From CAZKCI01 sp964551475 (GTDB lineage Bacteria; Auribacterota; Erginobacteria; Erginobacterales; CAZKCI01): 26,089 nt of DNA. Within the stretch, counting starts at the first letter, position 1. Every line of letters begins with the position of its first letter. The position numbers were made by a program, and so were the translations under genes. Under the pieces are notes generated by a model. The model was not told the origin of the DNA, ran no database searches, and saw nothing but the letters and a program-made list of their open reading frames with translations. Location: NCBI GenBank assembly GCA_964551475.1, contig CAZKCI010000018.1, positions 1 to 26,089 on the forward strand, written 5' to 3'. This document shows, piece by piece, positions 15,156 to 21,754 of this stretch.

Positions 15156-15189
15156 GTCCGATCTGTCGGATCCGACCGATCCGTCCGAT
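15156..15189. repeat. Degenerate TCCGAT/TCGGAT micro-repeat
   Basis: GTCCGATCTGTCGGATCC, GACCGATCC and GTCCGATG words stand side by side. It is a short self-complementary word array between the terminator and the next gene. Function not evident. Confidence 0.6.
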
Positions 15190-15224
15190 GCCGGGCCAAC
15201 AGCATTTCGCCCTTCTTCCCGGTT

Positions 15225-17549
15225 ATGCCCTATAGCGCGCCCTCGTCCCCTCGATCCGCCGCGCCTTTGCCCTCCCCCCTGGCGATCCTTCTCCTCATCG
15301 CCGTAGCCGCGAGCCTCTACCTCCCCACGCTGCAAAACGGCTTCGTCTTCGACGACCGTCCTCTTCTGATCGGGGGCGAGGCCGGAGCGGAGCCCTTCCC
15401 CTGGCACAGCGTCTTCACCAGGGCGACACACAGCTTCTATCGACCGTTTCGTTCCCTCTCCTTCCGCCTGGACCGGCACTTCTGGTATCTCAACCCGCTG
15501 GGCTATCATCTCGGCGGCCTCCTCCTCCACTCTCTGGTCGGCATCGCTTTCTTTATCCTCCTCCTCTCCCTCGGCATTCCGTCCCCGACATCTCTCTTCG
15601 CCGCGCTCCTCTTCCTCGCCCACCCCGCCAACACCGAGGCCGTGGAGTATGTAAGCTCCCGGGCGGAGCTTCTGGGGGCCCTTTTCTCTCTTCTCTTCCT
15701 CCTCTCCTGTTCGCGCTATCTGAAACACGAGCGACGGGTCGACCGCTCTCTCGCTCTCGTCTTTCTCGCCGCCGCCCTTTTCTCCAAGGAGACCTTCCTG
15801 ATCCTTTCTTTTTTCCCCCTCTTCCTCCCGGGAAGAGGGGGAAAAAAGAAGAGGTTGTCCCTCATCTGTTTCGCGATCGCTGGAACCTTCATCTCAGCCC
15901 GTCTCCTCCTCCTTCCCGGGGGGACGGATATCGGCCGCTTCGGCGTTCTCCTCGGCTACCCCCAGATCCTGATCAAAGCGCCGGCCGTTCTCTTCTCCTA
16001 TCTCCGCCTCCTTCTCTTCCCCATCGGTCTCTCGCCGGATCACCCCCTTTCCGTTCTCCCTCTCCCGGGACCGATGGAGTGGATGGGACAGGCCCTCTTT
16101 CTCGCCGCCGCCTTGATCGTGATCGCCGCCCTGGGAAAACTCTCCCGGGGCAGCCGTCTCGGCTCGTGCTGTCTGCTCCTCTCTCTCCTCCCCCTGCTGA
16201 ACCTCTACCCCGCCCCCCGTCTCTTCGCCGAGAAATACCTCTACTTCCCCTCCCTCTGGTTCTGCCTGTTGCTCGCCTCTCTCATGAACGCGCTGTGTGT
16301 GCTCTGTGGGAGGGGCGTCTCGCCCCGATCCCCGCCGGCTCGGATCGCGGCGAGACGCCGCTCCCACACAAGCATCCAAGCTTCTCCCTGTCGTCCCGAT
16401 CCTCGGCCGTTGACGGTTTTCACATTGATTTCCGCCAGCATCCTTGTCGCCTTCGCCGTCCTCACCCTCTCCCGCCACCCGGCCTGGCGATCGGAACTGA
16501 CCCTCTGGGCTTCCGCGGCCGCGAAACGCCCCGCCTCCCCGCTGGTCCTCTTCAACCGCGGCGTGAGCCTCCTGGAGGCCGGCTTCCCTCGTCAGGGGAT
16601 CATCTATCTGATGGAAGCGGACGAACTCCTCCCCGGCCAGACGCTGATCCGGGAGCGGATCGGGGACGCCTGGTCGATGATGGAAAGGCCCGCCCTGGCC
16701 CGGCGGGCTTACTCCGATGCGCTGGAGAAGGCTCCGGAGCGCGGACCTCTCCATCTCAAGCTCGCGGCGGCCTACGAAAAACTGGGGGACCGCGAGAGAG
16801 CGGCCGAATCGTTCGAGCTCGCCCTCTCCAGCGCTCCCTCGTCTCCCGGCCTCTACCGCCGTCTCGATCTCGCCGGCGACTACCGCCGTCTCATCGCCGA
16901 TTATCGAAACCGGGGCGAAACGGACAAAGCCCGCCTCCTCCTCCGCCGGGCCCTCGGCGTCTTCCCCCGCGATCCGATTTTTCTCCAGGAGGCCGGCTAT
17001 GATCTCCTCCGCCAGGGCAAGGCGAACGAGGCGGCGGTCTATCTGGAGCGGGCGCGGGAGGAGGCGGGAGATCGGGCGGACCTCCTCTTCCTCCTCGGCG
17101 AATGCCGCCGGGGGCAGGGTCGCCTGGACGAAGCGGCGGAGTTATACCGGGAATCCGGCGCGGCCGATCCCCGATCGGCCGCCGCCCGTCTCGCTTTGGG
17201 GAACATCCTCGCCGGGCGGGGCCGGGACCGGGAGGCGGAGGCGGCTTTCCGGGAAGCCCTGGCGATCGACCCCGAAGACTTTCAATCCTGGACCAACCTC
17301 GGCAATATCTATCAGGAACGGGGCGACTCCCGGAAAGCGGAGGAAGCCTATCTCTCTTCGCTGGCCGGACGAGACAACTTCAAGACCCGTTATAACCTGG
17401 GCTTCCTCTACCTGAAACGCCTGGGGGCGCCGGAGAAGGCCCTCCCGCACCTGGAACGCGCTCGCGAGCTCTGCCAGGATTTTCATCTGGAGCCGAGGAT
17501 CAACGCGGCCATCCAGGCCGCCCAAGCCGCGGCCCGGTCTCAGAAGTGA
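15225..17549 (+). CDS. TMTC-like GT-C membrane glycosyltransferase with C-terminal TPR repeats
   Basis: 774 residues. The N-terminal half has about eight to ten hydrophobic helices and the signature of bacterial TMTC/PMT-like proteins: NGFVFDD (acidic pair D43/D44, expected to bind metal and sugar-lipid donor), RPFRSLSF, NPLGYHLGGLLLH, HPANTEAVEYVSSRAELLGALF, SKET and EKYLYFPSL. From about residue 440 TPR helices run to the end (FNRGVSLLEAG, LGDRERAAESFELAL, LGNILAGRGRDREAEAAFREAL, WTNLGNIYQERGD). The family transfers sugars from polyprenyl-phosphate donors to proteins; the acceptor here is unknown, and the Ser/Thr-rich neighbours are plausible. Residues 361-382 are encoded by an inserted REP element. 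ATG 15225 lacks a ribosome site; the start could be slightly different. Confidence 0.82.
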   Translation: MPYSAPSSPRSAAPLPSPLAILLLIAVAASLYLPTLQNGFVFDDRPLLIGGEAGAEPFPWHSVFTRATHSFYRPFRSLSFRLDRHFWYLNPLGYHLGGLLLHSLVGIAFFILLLSLGIPSPTSLFAALLFLAHPANTEAVEYVSSRAELLGALFSLLFLLSCSRYLKHERRVDRSLALVFLAAALFSKETFLILSFFPLFLPGRGGKKKRLSLICFAIAGTFISARLLLLPGGTDIGRFGVLLGYPQILIKAPAVLFSYLRLLLFPIGLSPDHPLSVLPLPGPMEWMGQALFLAAALIVIAALGKLSRGSRLGSCCLLLSLLPLLNLYPAPRLFAEKYLYFPSLWFCLLLASLMNALCVLCGRGVSPRSPPARIAARRRSHTSIQASPCRPDPRPLTVFTLISASILVAFAVLTLSRHPAWRSELTLWASAAAKRPASPLVLFNRGVSLLEAGFPRQGIIYLMEADELLPGQTLIRERIGDAWSMMERPALARRAYSDALEKAPERGPLHLKLAAAYEKLGDRERAAESFELALSSAPSSPGLYRRLDLAGDYRRLIADYRNRGETDKARLLLRRALGVFPRDPIFLQEAGYDLLRQGKANEAAVYLERAREEAGDRADLLFLLGECRRGQGRLDEAAELYRESGAADPRSAAARLALGNILAGRGRDREAEAAFREALAIDPEDFQSWTNLGNIYQERGDSRKAEEAYLSSLAGRDNFKTRYNLGFLYLKRLGAPEKALPHLERARELCQDFHLEPRINAAIQAAQAAARSQK
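16305..16368. repeat. REP/BIME-like element inserted in frame inside the TMTC-like gene
   Basis: TGTGGGAG with a GGGGCG-TCT-CGCCCC hairpin, centre GATCCCCGCCGGCTCGGATC, right hairpin GCGGCG-AGA-CGCCGC, ending CTCCCACA. It lies in the loop after LYFPSLWFCLLLASL and before the last membrane helix, and adds an Arg-rich stretch (CGRGVSPRS, RIAARRRSH) without breaking the frame. Confidence 0.9.
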
Positions 17550-17570
17550 CCACAAATCTCTGCGAGCAGC

Positions 17571-17613
17571 TTCACTGATCACTGATTACTGATCACTTCT
17601 TTTTCAGTTACTG
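17571..17613. repeat. Intergenic TGATCA-word repeat, possible terminator (copy E)
   Basis: TGATCA (17576-17581) and TGATCA (17590-17595) can pair across eight bases and are followed by CTTCTTTTT. The element lies 25 bp after the TPR gene stop. Its TCAGTTACTG end overlaps the -35 box of the next candidate promoter. Confidence 0.5.
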
Positions 17614-17636
17614 CTTTTCCCCGTTTCGGCTAAACT
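17608..17636 (+). promoter_or_regulatory. Candidate sigma70-type promoter for the DUF2298 gene
   Basis: TTACTG (17608-17613), 17 bp, TAAACT (17631-17636). The expected start point, seven bases past the -10 box, is 17643, exactly the A of the ATG. This predicts a leaderless message, consistent with the lack of a Shine-Dalgarno. Confidence 0.5.
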
Positions 17637-17642
17637 ATCCCC

Positions 17643-19886
17643 ATGACGCTCGGCGCCATCGTCTACCTCTGGTTCGTCATCACCCTCCTCGGCGTCATCG
17701 CCTTCCCCCTGGTCTTCGCCGCGGCGGGGAGGCTCCGCGATCGGGGCTATTCCATCTCCAAGGTGATCTCCCTGGTCCTCATCACCTACGTCTCCTGGCT
17801 CCTCTCCTCGCTGAAGATATCCCCCTTCGGCGCCGCCTCGGTCGGACTGGGGGCGGCCCTCGTCTTCGTCGCCTCCGCCTTCTTCGCCTGGCGCAATCGC
17901 CGCGAGCTCTTCTCCTTCCTCAAGGAGAACCGCCGTCTCCTCCTCGGCCTGGAGTTATTCTTCTTCGCCGCCTTCGTCGTCTTCCTCCTGATCGTCTCCC
18001 TGAACCCCGACATCAACCCGGACAGCGAAAGGTTCATGGACTACGCCCTCCTGAACGGGATCGACCGGACCGACTTTTTCCCCCCGACCGACCCCTGGCT
18101 CTCGGGGCGGACCATGAACTACTACTATTACGGCTACATCATGATGGCCGCCCTCCACAAGCTGGCGGCCATCCCGCTTCCCCTCTTCTTCAACCTCGCC
18201 CTGGCCCTGGTCTACGCCCTCTTCACCCTCACCTGTTTCGGGATGGGCCTGAACCTCACCGGGAAGGTCGCCTACGGCTGGCTCGCCGCCTTCGCCCTGA
18301 TGTTCATCGGCAATCTCGACGGCGCCATCCAAATCTTCGGGGGCAAATGGAACTCCTTCGACTTTTTCCACGGGGCCCGCGTCCTGGTCCAGGAGGCGGC
18401 CGACGGAAAGATCCTGGACTACCCGATCAACGAGTTCCCCTTCTTCAGCCTGATGTGGGGCGACCTCCACGCCTACGTCATCGCCTACCCGGTCAACCTC
18501 GCCATCCTGAACCTGGTCCTCAATCTGGCCCTCTCCGCGGGTCGGGGCGTCCGGGCCCTGGGCGAGAAGCTCCCGGAGCGCATCGCGGCCGGCGCCGTGC
18601 TGGTCATCGCCGTCGGCGCCCTCTTCGGGACCAACACCTGGGATTTCCCCATCTACCTCGCGGTGCTGGTCGTCGTGCTCGGCCTCCTCCACCTGAAGTC
18701 GGAGGGAACCGTCGCCTTGAAGCTCCTCGACTTTCTCCCCCTCGCCGCCATCCTCGCCGCGTTGAGCTTCTTCCTCTACGCCCCCTTCAACCTCCCCTTC
18801 ATCAAGGAGCAAGCCGCCCAGGGGCGGGGCGGTATCGGCCTGGTCTCGCTTCGCTCGCCGATCGGCCTCTTCCTGGCCGCCTTCGGCGTCTACCTCGTCT
18901 TCCCGGCCGGTTATCTCCTCGCCCGCTGCCGGGGCCTGGGGGAGGGGAAAAAGATCTTCCAGGGCCCTTTTCTCCTCTTCCTGATCGCCGCGCTCGTCGT
19001 GGTGGCGGCGAGCGGGCCGAAGGCGCTCATCGGGGAGACCTACATTTTCCTCATCGTCTTCTTCCTTCTTCTCGCCCTCGTCCTCTTCTCCCCCGGGCGC
19101 GAGCCGGCGGAGGTCTTCTCCTTGATCCTGTCTCTCTCCGCCCTGAGCCTGGCCGCCGTCTGCGAGTTCTTCTTCCTGCGCGACCACTACCAGGGCTCCG
19201 GCTACGAGCGGATGAACACGGTCTTCAAGATCTACATCCACGTCTGGCTCTTCCTGGGCGTGGCCGCGGTCTATTTCATCTCCTACCTGAACCGCCTCCT
19301 CCAGGACCGGGACGGCCTCCGCCTTCTCGGCAAAACCGTGACCGCCGCCGCCCTGATCGCCGGTTTCTTCTACACCCTCGGGGCGCTGGGAGCCCGGTCT
19401 CGGGGAAGGCCGAAACCCCTGACGCTGGACGGAACCGCTTATATTCAAAAACCCGTCCCTTCCTATCAGAAAGAGGAGTGGAGCTGGGACCTGGACGACT
19501 GGGAGGCGATCAACTGGATGATCGCCAACATCCCGGGACGACCGGTGGTCCTGGAAGCGACCGACAACGCCTACCACTGGGCTTCCCGCGTCTCCACCTT
19601 CACCGGCTTTCCCACGCTGGTCGGCTGGGTCAACCACGAGTCGGGCTGGCGGAACTCCTGGAAAGAGCCTCAGGAGCGCGACAAGGACACCAAGACCCTC
19701 TACACCACCGCCGACGCCAACCTCGCCCTCTACCTGATCCGGAAATACGGGATCGAGTACGTCTACATCGGGAAACTGGAGCGGAACCGCTTCCCGAAGG
19801 AAGGCCTGGATAAGTTCGCTCGGATGGGACAGACGGTCTACCATGAGGGCCCGGTGGAGATCATCCGGGTGGCCAAGCCCCTATAG
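17643..19886 (+). CDS. DUF2298 (Chlor_Arch_YYY) polytopic membrane protein, probable GT-C glycosyltransferase
   Basis: 747 residues, mostly hydrophobic helices. The family signature NYYYYGY is at residues 159-165, preceded by NPDINPDSERFMDYALLNGI, whose acidic residues sit where GT-C enzymes hold their catalytic acid. MWGDLHAYV, GTNTWDFPIY and RMNTVFKIYIHVW further support the 'YYY' family. The soluble C-terminus (about 590-747) contains WEAINWMIANIPGRPVVLEA and RKYGIEYVYIGKLE. The family is known from Chloroflexota and archaea and is treated as glycosyltransferase-like, but its substrate is not established. No Shine-Dalgarno precedes ATG 17643, and a promoter fits a leaderless start. It may work with the preceding TMTC-like protein on the same glycan; that is inference from adjacency. 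Confidence 0.85.
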   Translation: MTLGAIVYLWFVITLLGVIAFPLVFAAAGRLRDRGYSISKVISLVLITYVSWLLSSLKISPFGAASVGLGAALVFVASAFFAWRNRRELFSFLKENRRLLLGLELFFFAAFVVFLLIVSLNPDINPDSERFMDYALLNGIDRTDFFPPTDPWLSGRTMNYYYYGYIMMAALHKLAAIPLPLFFNLALALVYALFTLTCFGMGLNLTGKVAYGWLAAFALMFIGNLDGAIQIFGGKWNSFDFFHGARVLVQEAADGKILDYPINEFPFFSLMWGDLHAYVIAYPVNLAILNLVLNLALSAGRGVRALGEKLPERIAAGAVLVIAVGALFGTNTWDFPIYLAVLVVVLGLLHLKSEGTVALKLLDFLPLAAILAALSFFLYAPFNLPFIKEQAAQGRGGIGLVSLRSPIGLFLAAFGVYLVFPAGYLLARCRGLGEGKKIFQGPFLLFLIAALVVVAASGPKALIGETYIFLIVFFLLLALVLFSPGREPAEVFSLILSLSALSLAAVCEFFFLRDHYQGSGYERMNTVFKIYIHVWLFLGVAAVYFISYLNRLLQDRDGLRLLGKTVTAAALIAGFFYTLGALGARSRGRPKPLTLDGTAYIQKPVPSYQKEEWSWDLDDWEAINWMIANIPGRPVVLEATDNAYHWASRVSTFTGFPTLVGWVNHESGWRNSWKEPQERDKDTKTLYTTADANLALYLIRKYGIEYVYIGKLERNRFPKEGLDKFARMGQTVYHEGPVEIIRVAKPL

Positions 19887-19888
19887 CG

Positions 19889-19906
19889 TCGCCCCGCCCG
19901 GGGCGA
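19889..19906 (+). terminator. GC-rich hairpin after the DUF2298 gene
   Basis: TCGCCCCG and CGGGGCGA form a near-perfect hairpin with a tiny loop, starting 2 bp after the stop codon. No T-run follows, so it is a weak or Rho-assisted terminator at most, or a 3'-end stabiliser. Confidence 0.4.
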
Positions 19907-19942
19907 TGTCTCTGCGGCCTATAATCTGCTCAGAATTTGCTC

Positions 19943-19971
19943 TTGACCGATCGCCATCCCAGTGGTATAGT
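19943..19971 (+). promoter_or_regulatory. trp operon promoter (sigma70 type)
   Basis: TTGACC (19943-19948), exactly 17 bp, TATAGT (19966-19971): five of six consensus bases in each box. The predicted start is about 19978-19979, only 3-4 nt before the trpL ATG. No clear palindromic operator overlaps it, so attenuation may be the main control. Confidence 0.85.
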
Positions 19972-19981
19972 GTCCGCAACA

Positions 19982-20041
19982 ATGCGTATTCCCGTGTCCA
20001 TCGTCTGCGAGTTCTCCTTCTGGGCCTGGCCCTGGCGATAG
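19982..20041 (+). CDS. trpL: trp operon leader peptide with three Trp codons
   Basis: A 19-codon reading frame, MRIPVSIVCEFSFWAWPWR, ends at TAG 20039-20041. Three of the last six sense codons are UGG (20021-20023, 20027-20029, 20033-20035), a density expected only for a Trp-sensing leader peptide. It lies just downstream of a strong promoter and just upstream of a hairpin switch and terminator, with trpE next. There is no Shine-Dalgarno; ATG 19982 would be nearly at the 5' end of the RNA, so leaderless initiation is likely. The in-frame GTG at 19994 is an alternative start and keeps all three Trp codons. The peptide itself needs no function: ribosome stalling at UGG when charged tRNA-Trp is scarce is the signal. 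Confidence 0.85.
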   Translation: MRIPVSIVCEFSFWAWPWR

Positions 20042-20121
20042 CCGGGGTCTGCCCGAATGAGCCGGCGATAGCTCACTTCAGCCGCGGGCGCACCCCAAAA
20101 GGCGCCCGCGGTTTTCTTTTT
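20021..20121 (+). promoter_or_regulatory. trp attenuator (ribosome-mediated antitermination switch)
   Basis: Mutually exclusive pairings are visible. The 1:2 hairpin pairs CCCTGGC (20030-20036, covering the last Trp codon) with GCCGGGG (20041-20047) over a GATA loop. It can extend so that GGG (20022-20024) pairs with CCC (20052-20054). If a ribosome stalls on the Trp codons, TGCCCG (20050-20055) becomes free to pair with CGGGCG (20085-20090), the 5' arm of the terminator, with TGAGC/GCTCA (20058-20062/20071-20075) stacked inside. Low tryptophan would thus open the operon. Deduced by hand; no folding energies were computed. Confidence 0.75.
20082..20121 (+). terminator. trp attenuator terminator (T1)
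   Basis: CCGCGGGCGC (20082-20091) pairs with GCGCCCGCGG (20102-20111), a perfect 10-bp GC stem with a 10-nt loop, followed by TTTTCTTTTT. It lies 40 bp after the trpL stop, the expected place for the 3:4 terminator. Confidence 0.88.
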
Positions 20122-20122
20122 A

Positions 20123-20153
20123 CCGCGGGCTGGGTACAGCCCGCGGTTTTTTT
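20123..20153 (+). terminator. Second tandem terminator in the trp leader (T2)
   Basis: CCGCGGGCTG (20123-20132), loop GGTA, CAGCCCGCGG (20137-20146), followed by seven T. It starts 1 bp after the T-run of T1. The CCGCGGGC/GCCCGCGG arms are shared with T1, so the 3' arm of T1 can instead pair with the 5' arm of T2. Confidence 0.85.
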
Positions 20154-20178
20154 GCATCATGAACAACGTTGCGAGAGA

Positions 20179-20255
20179 TGTAGGCCGGTTCTGTGAACCG
20201 GCGGCCAAGACGCCCGATCGCACCTGTCCGGATTTAGCCGGAGATCGGGCTTACA
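20179..20255. repeat. Bipartite hairpin element between attenuator and trpE
   Basis: TGTAGG, then hairpin GCCGGTTC-TGT-GAACCGGC (20184-20202). A second structure follows: GCCCGATC (20212-20219) pairs with GATCGGGC (20243-20250) and encloses TCCGG-ATTTAG-CCGGA (20227-20242). The end is CTTACA (20255). The architecture of two hairpins and roughly inverted ends echoes the TGTGGGA elements with different words. It fills the trpE 5' UTR; no other gene signal is seen in 20154-20278. Confidence 0.65.
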
Positions 20256-20278
20256 AACTTCCGTCCGAGGAGACCGCT

Positions 20279-21754
20279 ATGTACTACCCCGATCTCGAGA
20301 CCTTCAAGAAGAAGGCGGCCCAGGGGAACCTGGTCCCCGTCTACACCGTGCTGATGGCCGACCTGGAAACCCCGGTCACCGCCTTTCTCAAGCTGAACGA
20401 CCAGCCCTTCTCCTACCTCCTGGAGAGCGCGGAGACCGGGCGGGGAATCGGCCGCTTCTCCTTCCTGGGCGGCGAACCGATCCTCGTCTTCCGCTCCCGG
20501 GGCGAGGAGGCGGAGATCCTGGAGAAGGGGAAGACCCGCCGTCTCCAGGCGGCCAACCCCCTGATGCTCCTCAAGGGCCTGCTCCGGAACTACCGCCCCG
20601 TTCCCGACGAGACCCTCCCCCCCTTCAACGCCGGGGCGGTGGGCTACGTGAGCTACGACTACGTCCGCCGCCTGGAGAAGCTCCCCGAGCTCAAGCTCGA
20701 CGAGCTCAACCTCCCCGAGGTCTGTTTCATGCTCACCGACTCGGTGGTCATCTTCGACCGCCTTCTGAACAAGCTCATCCTGGTCGCCAACGCCCGCGTC
20801 GACGGCGATCCGGAGAAAGCCTACCGGGAAGCGATCGACCGGATCGAGACCCTCCTCGGCCGCCTCGCCGTCGGCTCCGCCGGTCACTACTTCCAGCCCC
20901 CTCCCCCCCGCCCCCGGCGCGAACTCTCCTCCAACTTCCCGCCGGGCGGCTTCCACAACGCCGTGGAAAAGGCCAAGGAGTACATCCGGGCGGGGGACAT
21001 CCTCCAGGTCGTCCTCTCCCAGCGCTTCCAGACCCGGATCAACTGCCCGCCCTTCGACGTCTACCGGGCGCTCCGCGCCGTCAACCCCTCCCCCTACATG
21101 TTTTACCTGCGCTTCGATGACCTCCACCTGATCGGATCCTCCCCCGAGATCATGGTCCAGGTGACGGGGGATAAAGTGCGGGTGCGCCCGATCGCCGGCA
21201 CCCGCCCCCGCGGGATCTCGCTCCCGGAGGACAAGCGCCTGGAGGCCGATCTCCTCAATGACCCCAAGGAGCGGGCCGAGCACATCATGCTCGTGGACCT
21301 GGGCCGAAACGACATCGGTCGGGTCTCGCTCCCCGGCTCGGTGGCGGTGACCGACCTGATGGCGGTGGAGAAATTCTCCCACGTGATGCACATCGTCTCC
21401 GACGTGGAGGGGCGGCTCGAGCCCTCCGCGGACGCCTTCAGCGCGTTCGCGGCCACCTTCCCCGCCGGGACGGTCTCCGGGGCGCCCAAGATCCGGGCGA
21501 TGGAGATCATCGAGGAGCTGGAGCCGGTCCGCCGCGGCCCCTACGCCGGCGCGGTCGGCTACTTCTCCTGCGACGGGAACCTCGACACCTGCATCGCCAT
21601 CCGCACCATCATCGTTAAGGGCAAGACCGCGGTCATCCAGGCCGGGGCGGGGATCGTCGCCGACTCCGACCCCGACCGGGAAGACCGGGAATGCCGGAAC
21701 AAGGCCCAGGCGCTCTTCCAGGCCGTCGAGATGGCCGAAGGAGGACTCCAGTGA
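20279..21754 (+). CDS. trpE: Anthranilate synthase component I
   Basis: 491 residues, normal length. TrpE converts chorismate plus ammonia, delivered by the TrpG glutaminase, to anthranilate, the first step of tryptophan synthesis in the cytoplasm. LLES (residues 47-50) is the Trp-binding feedback motif. The chorismate-binding domain shows GDILQVVLSQRF, PSPYMFYLRF, GSSPEIMV, RPIAGTRPRG, DLGRNDIGRV, FPAGTVSGAPKIRAMEIIEELEP and QAGAGIVADSDPDRE. ATG 20279 is chosen because GAGGAG (20267-20272) stands 6 nt upstream; the in-frame ATG 20159 lies in the terminator region and lacks a ribosome site. Expression is controlled by the attenuator upstream. Its stop overlaps the trpGD start (GTGA), so the two subunits are translationally coupled. 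Confidence 0.97.
   Translation: MYYPDLETFKKKAAQGNLVPVYTVLMADLETPVTAFLKLNDQPFSYLLESAETGRGIGRFSFLGGEPILVFRSRGEEAEILEKGKTRRLQAANPLMLLKGLLRNYRPVPDETLPPFNAGAVGYVSYDYVRRLEKLPELKLDELNLPEVCFMLTDSVVIFDRLLNKLILVANARVDGDPEKAYREAIDRIETLLGRLAVGSAGHYFQPPPPRPRRELSSNFPPGGFHNAVEKAKEYIRAGDILQVVLSQRFQTRINCPPFDVYRALRAVNPSPYMFYLRFDDLHLIGSSPEIMVQVTGDKVRVRPIAGTRPRGISLPEDKRLEADLLNDPKERAEHIMLVDLGRNDIGRVSLPGSVAVTDLMAVEKFSHVMHIVSDVEGRLEPSADAFSAFAATFPAGTVSGAPKIRAMEIIEELEPVRRGPYAGAVGYFSCDGNLDTCIAIRTIIVKGKTAVIQAGAGIVADSDPDREDRECRNKAQALFQAVEMAEGGLQ

Noticed and set aside
17955..19844. Minus-strand frame opposite the DUF2298 gene
   Set aside because: Composition is Glu/Gly/Asp-rich mirror of hydrophobic codons; no motifs or start signals.
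20159..20278. A longer TrpE start at ATG 20159
   Set aside because: It lies in the hairpin element just after the second terminator, without a ribosome site. ATG 20279 has GAGGAG at proper spacing and fits the usual TrpE N-terminus.
19943..20278. T-box or TRAP control of the trp operon
   Set aside because: No T-box sequence (UGGNACC-like antiterminator bulge) and no series of GAG/UAG triplets was seen. The Trp-codon leader peptide explains the layout better.
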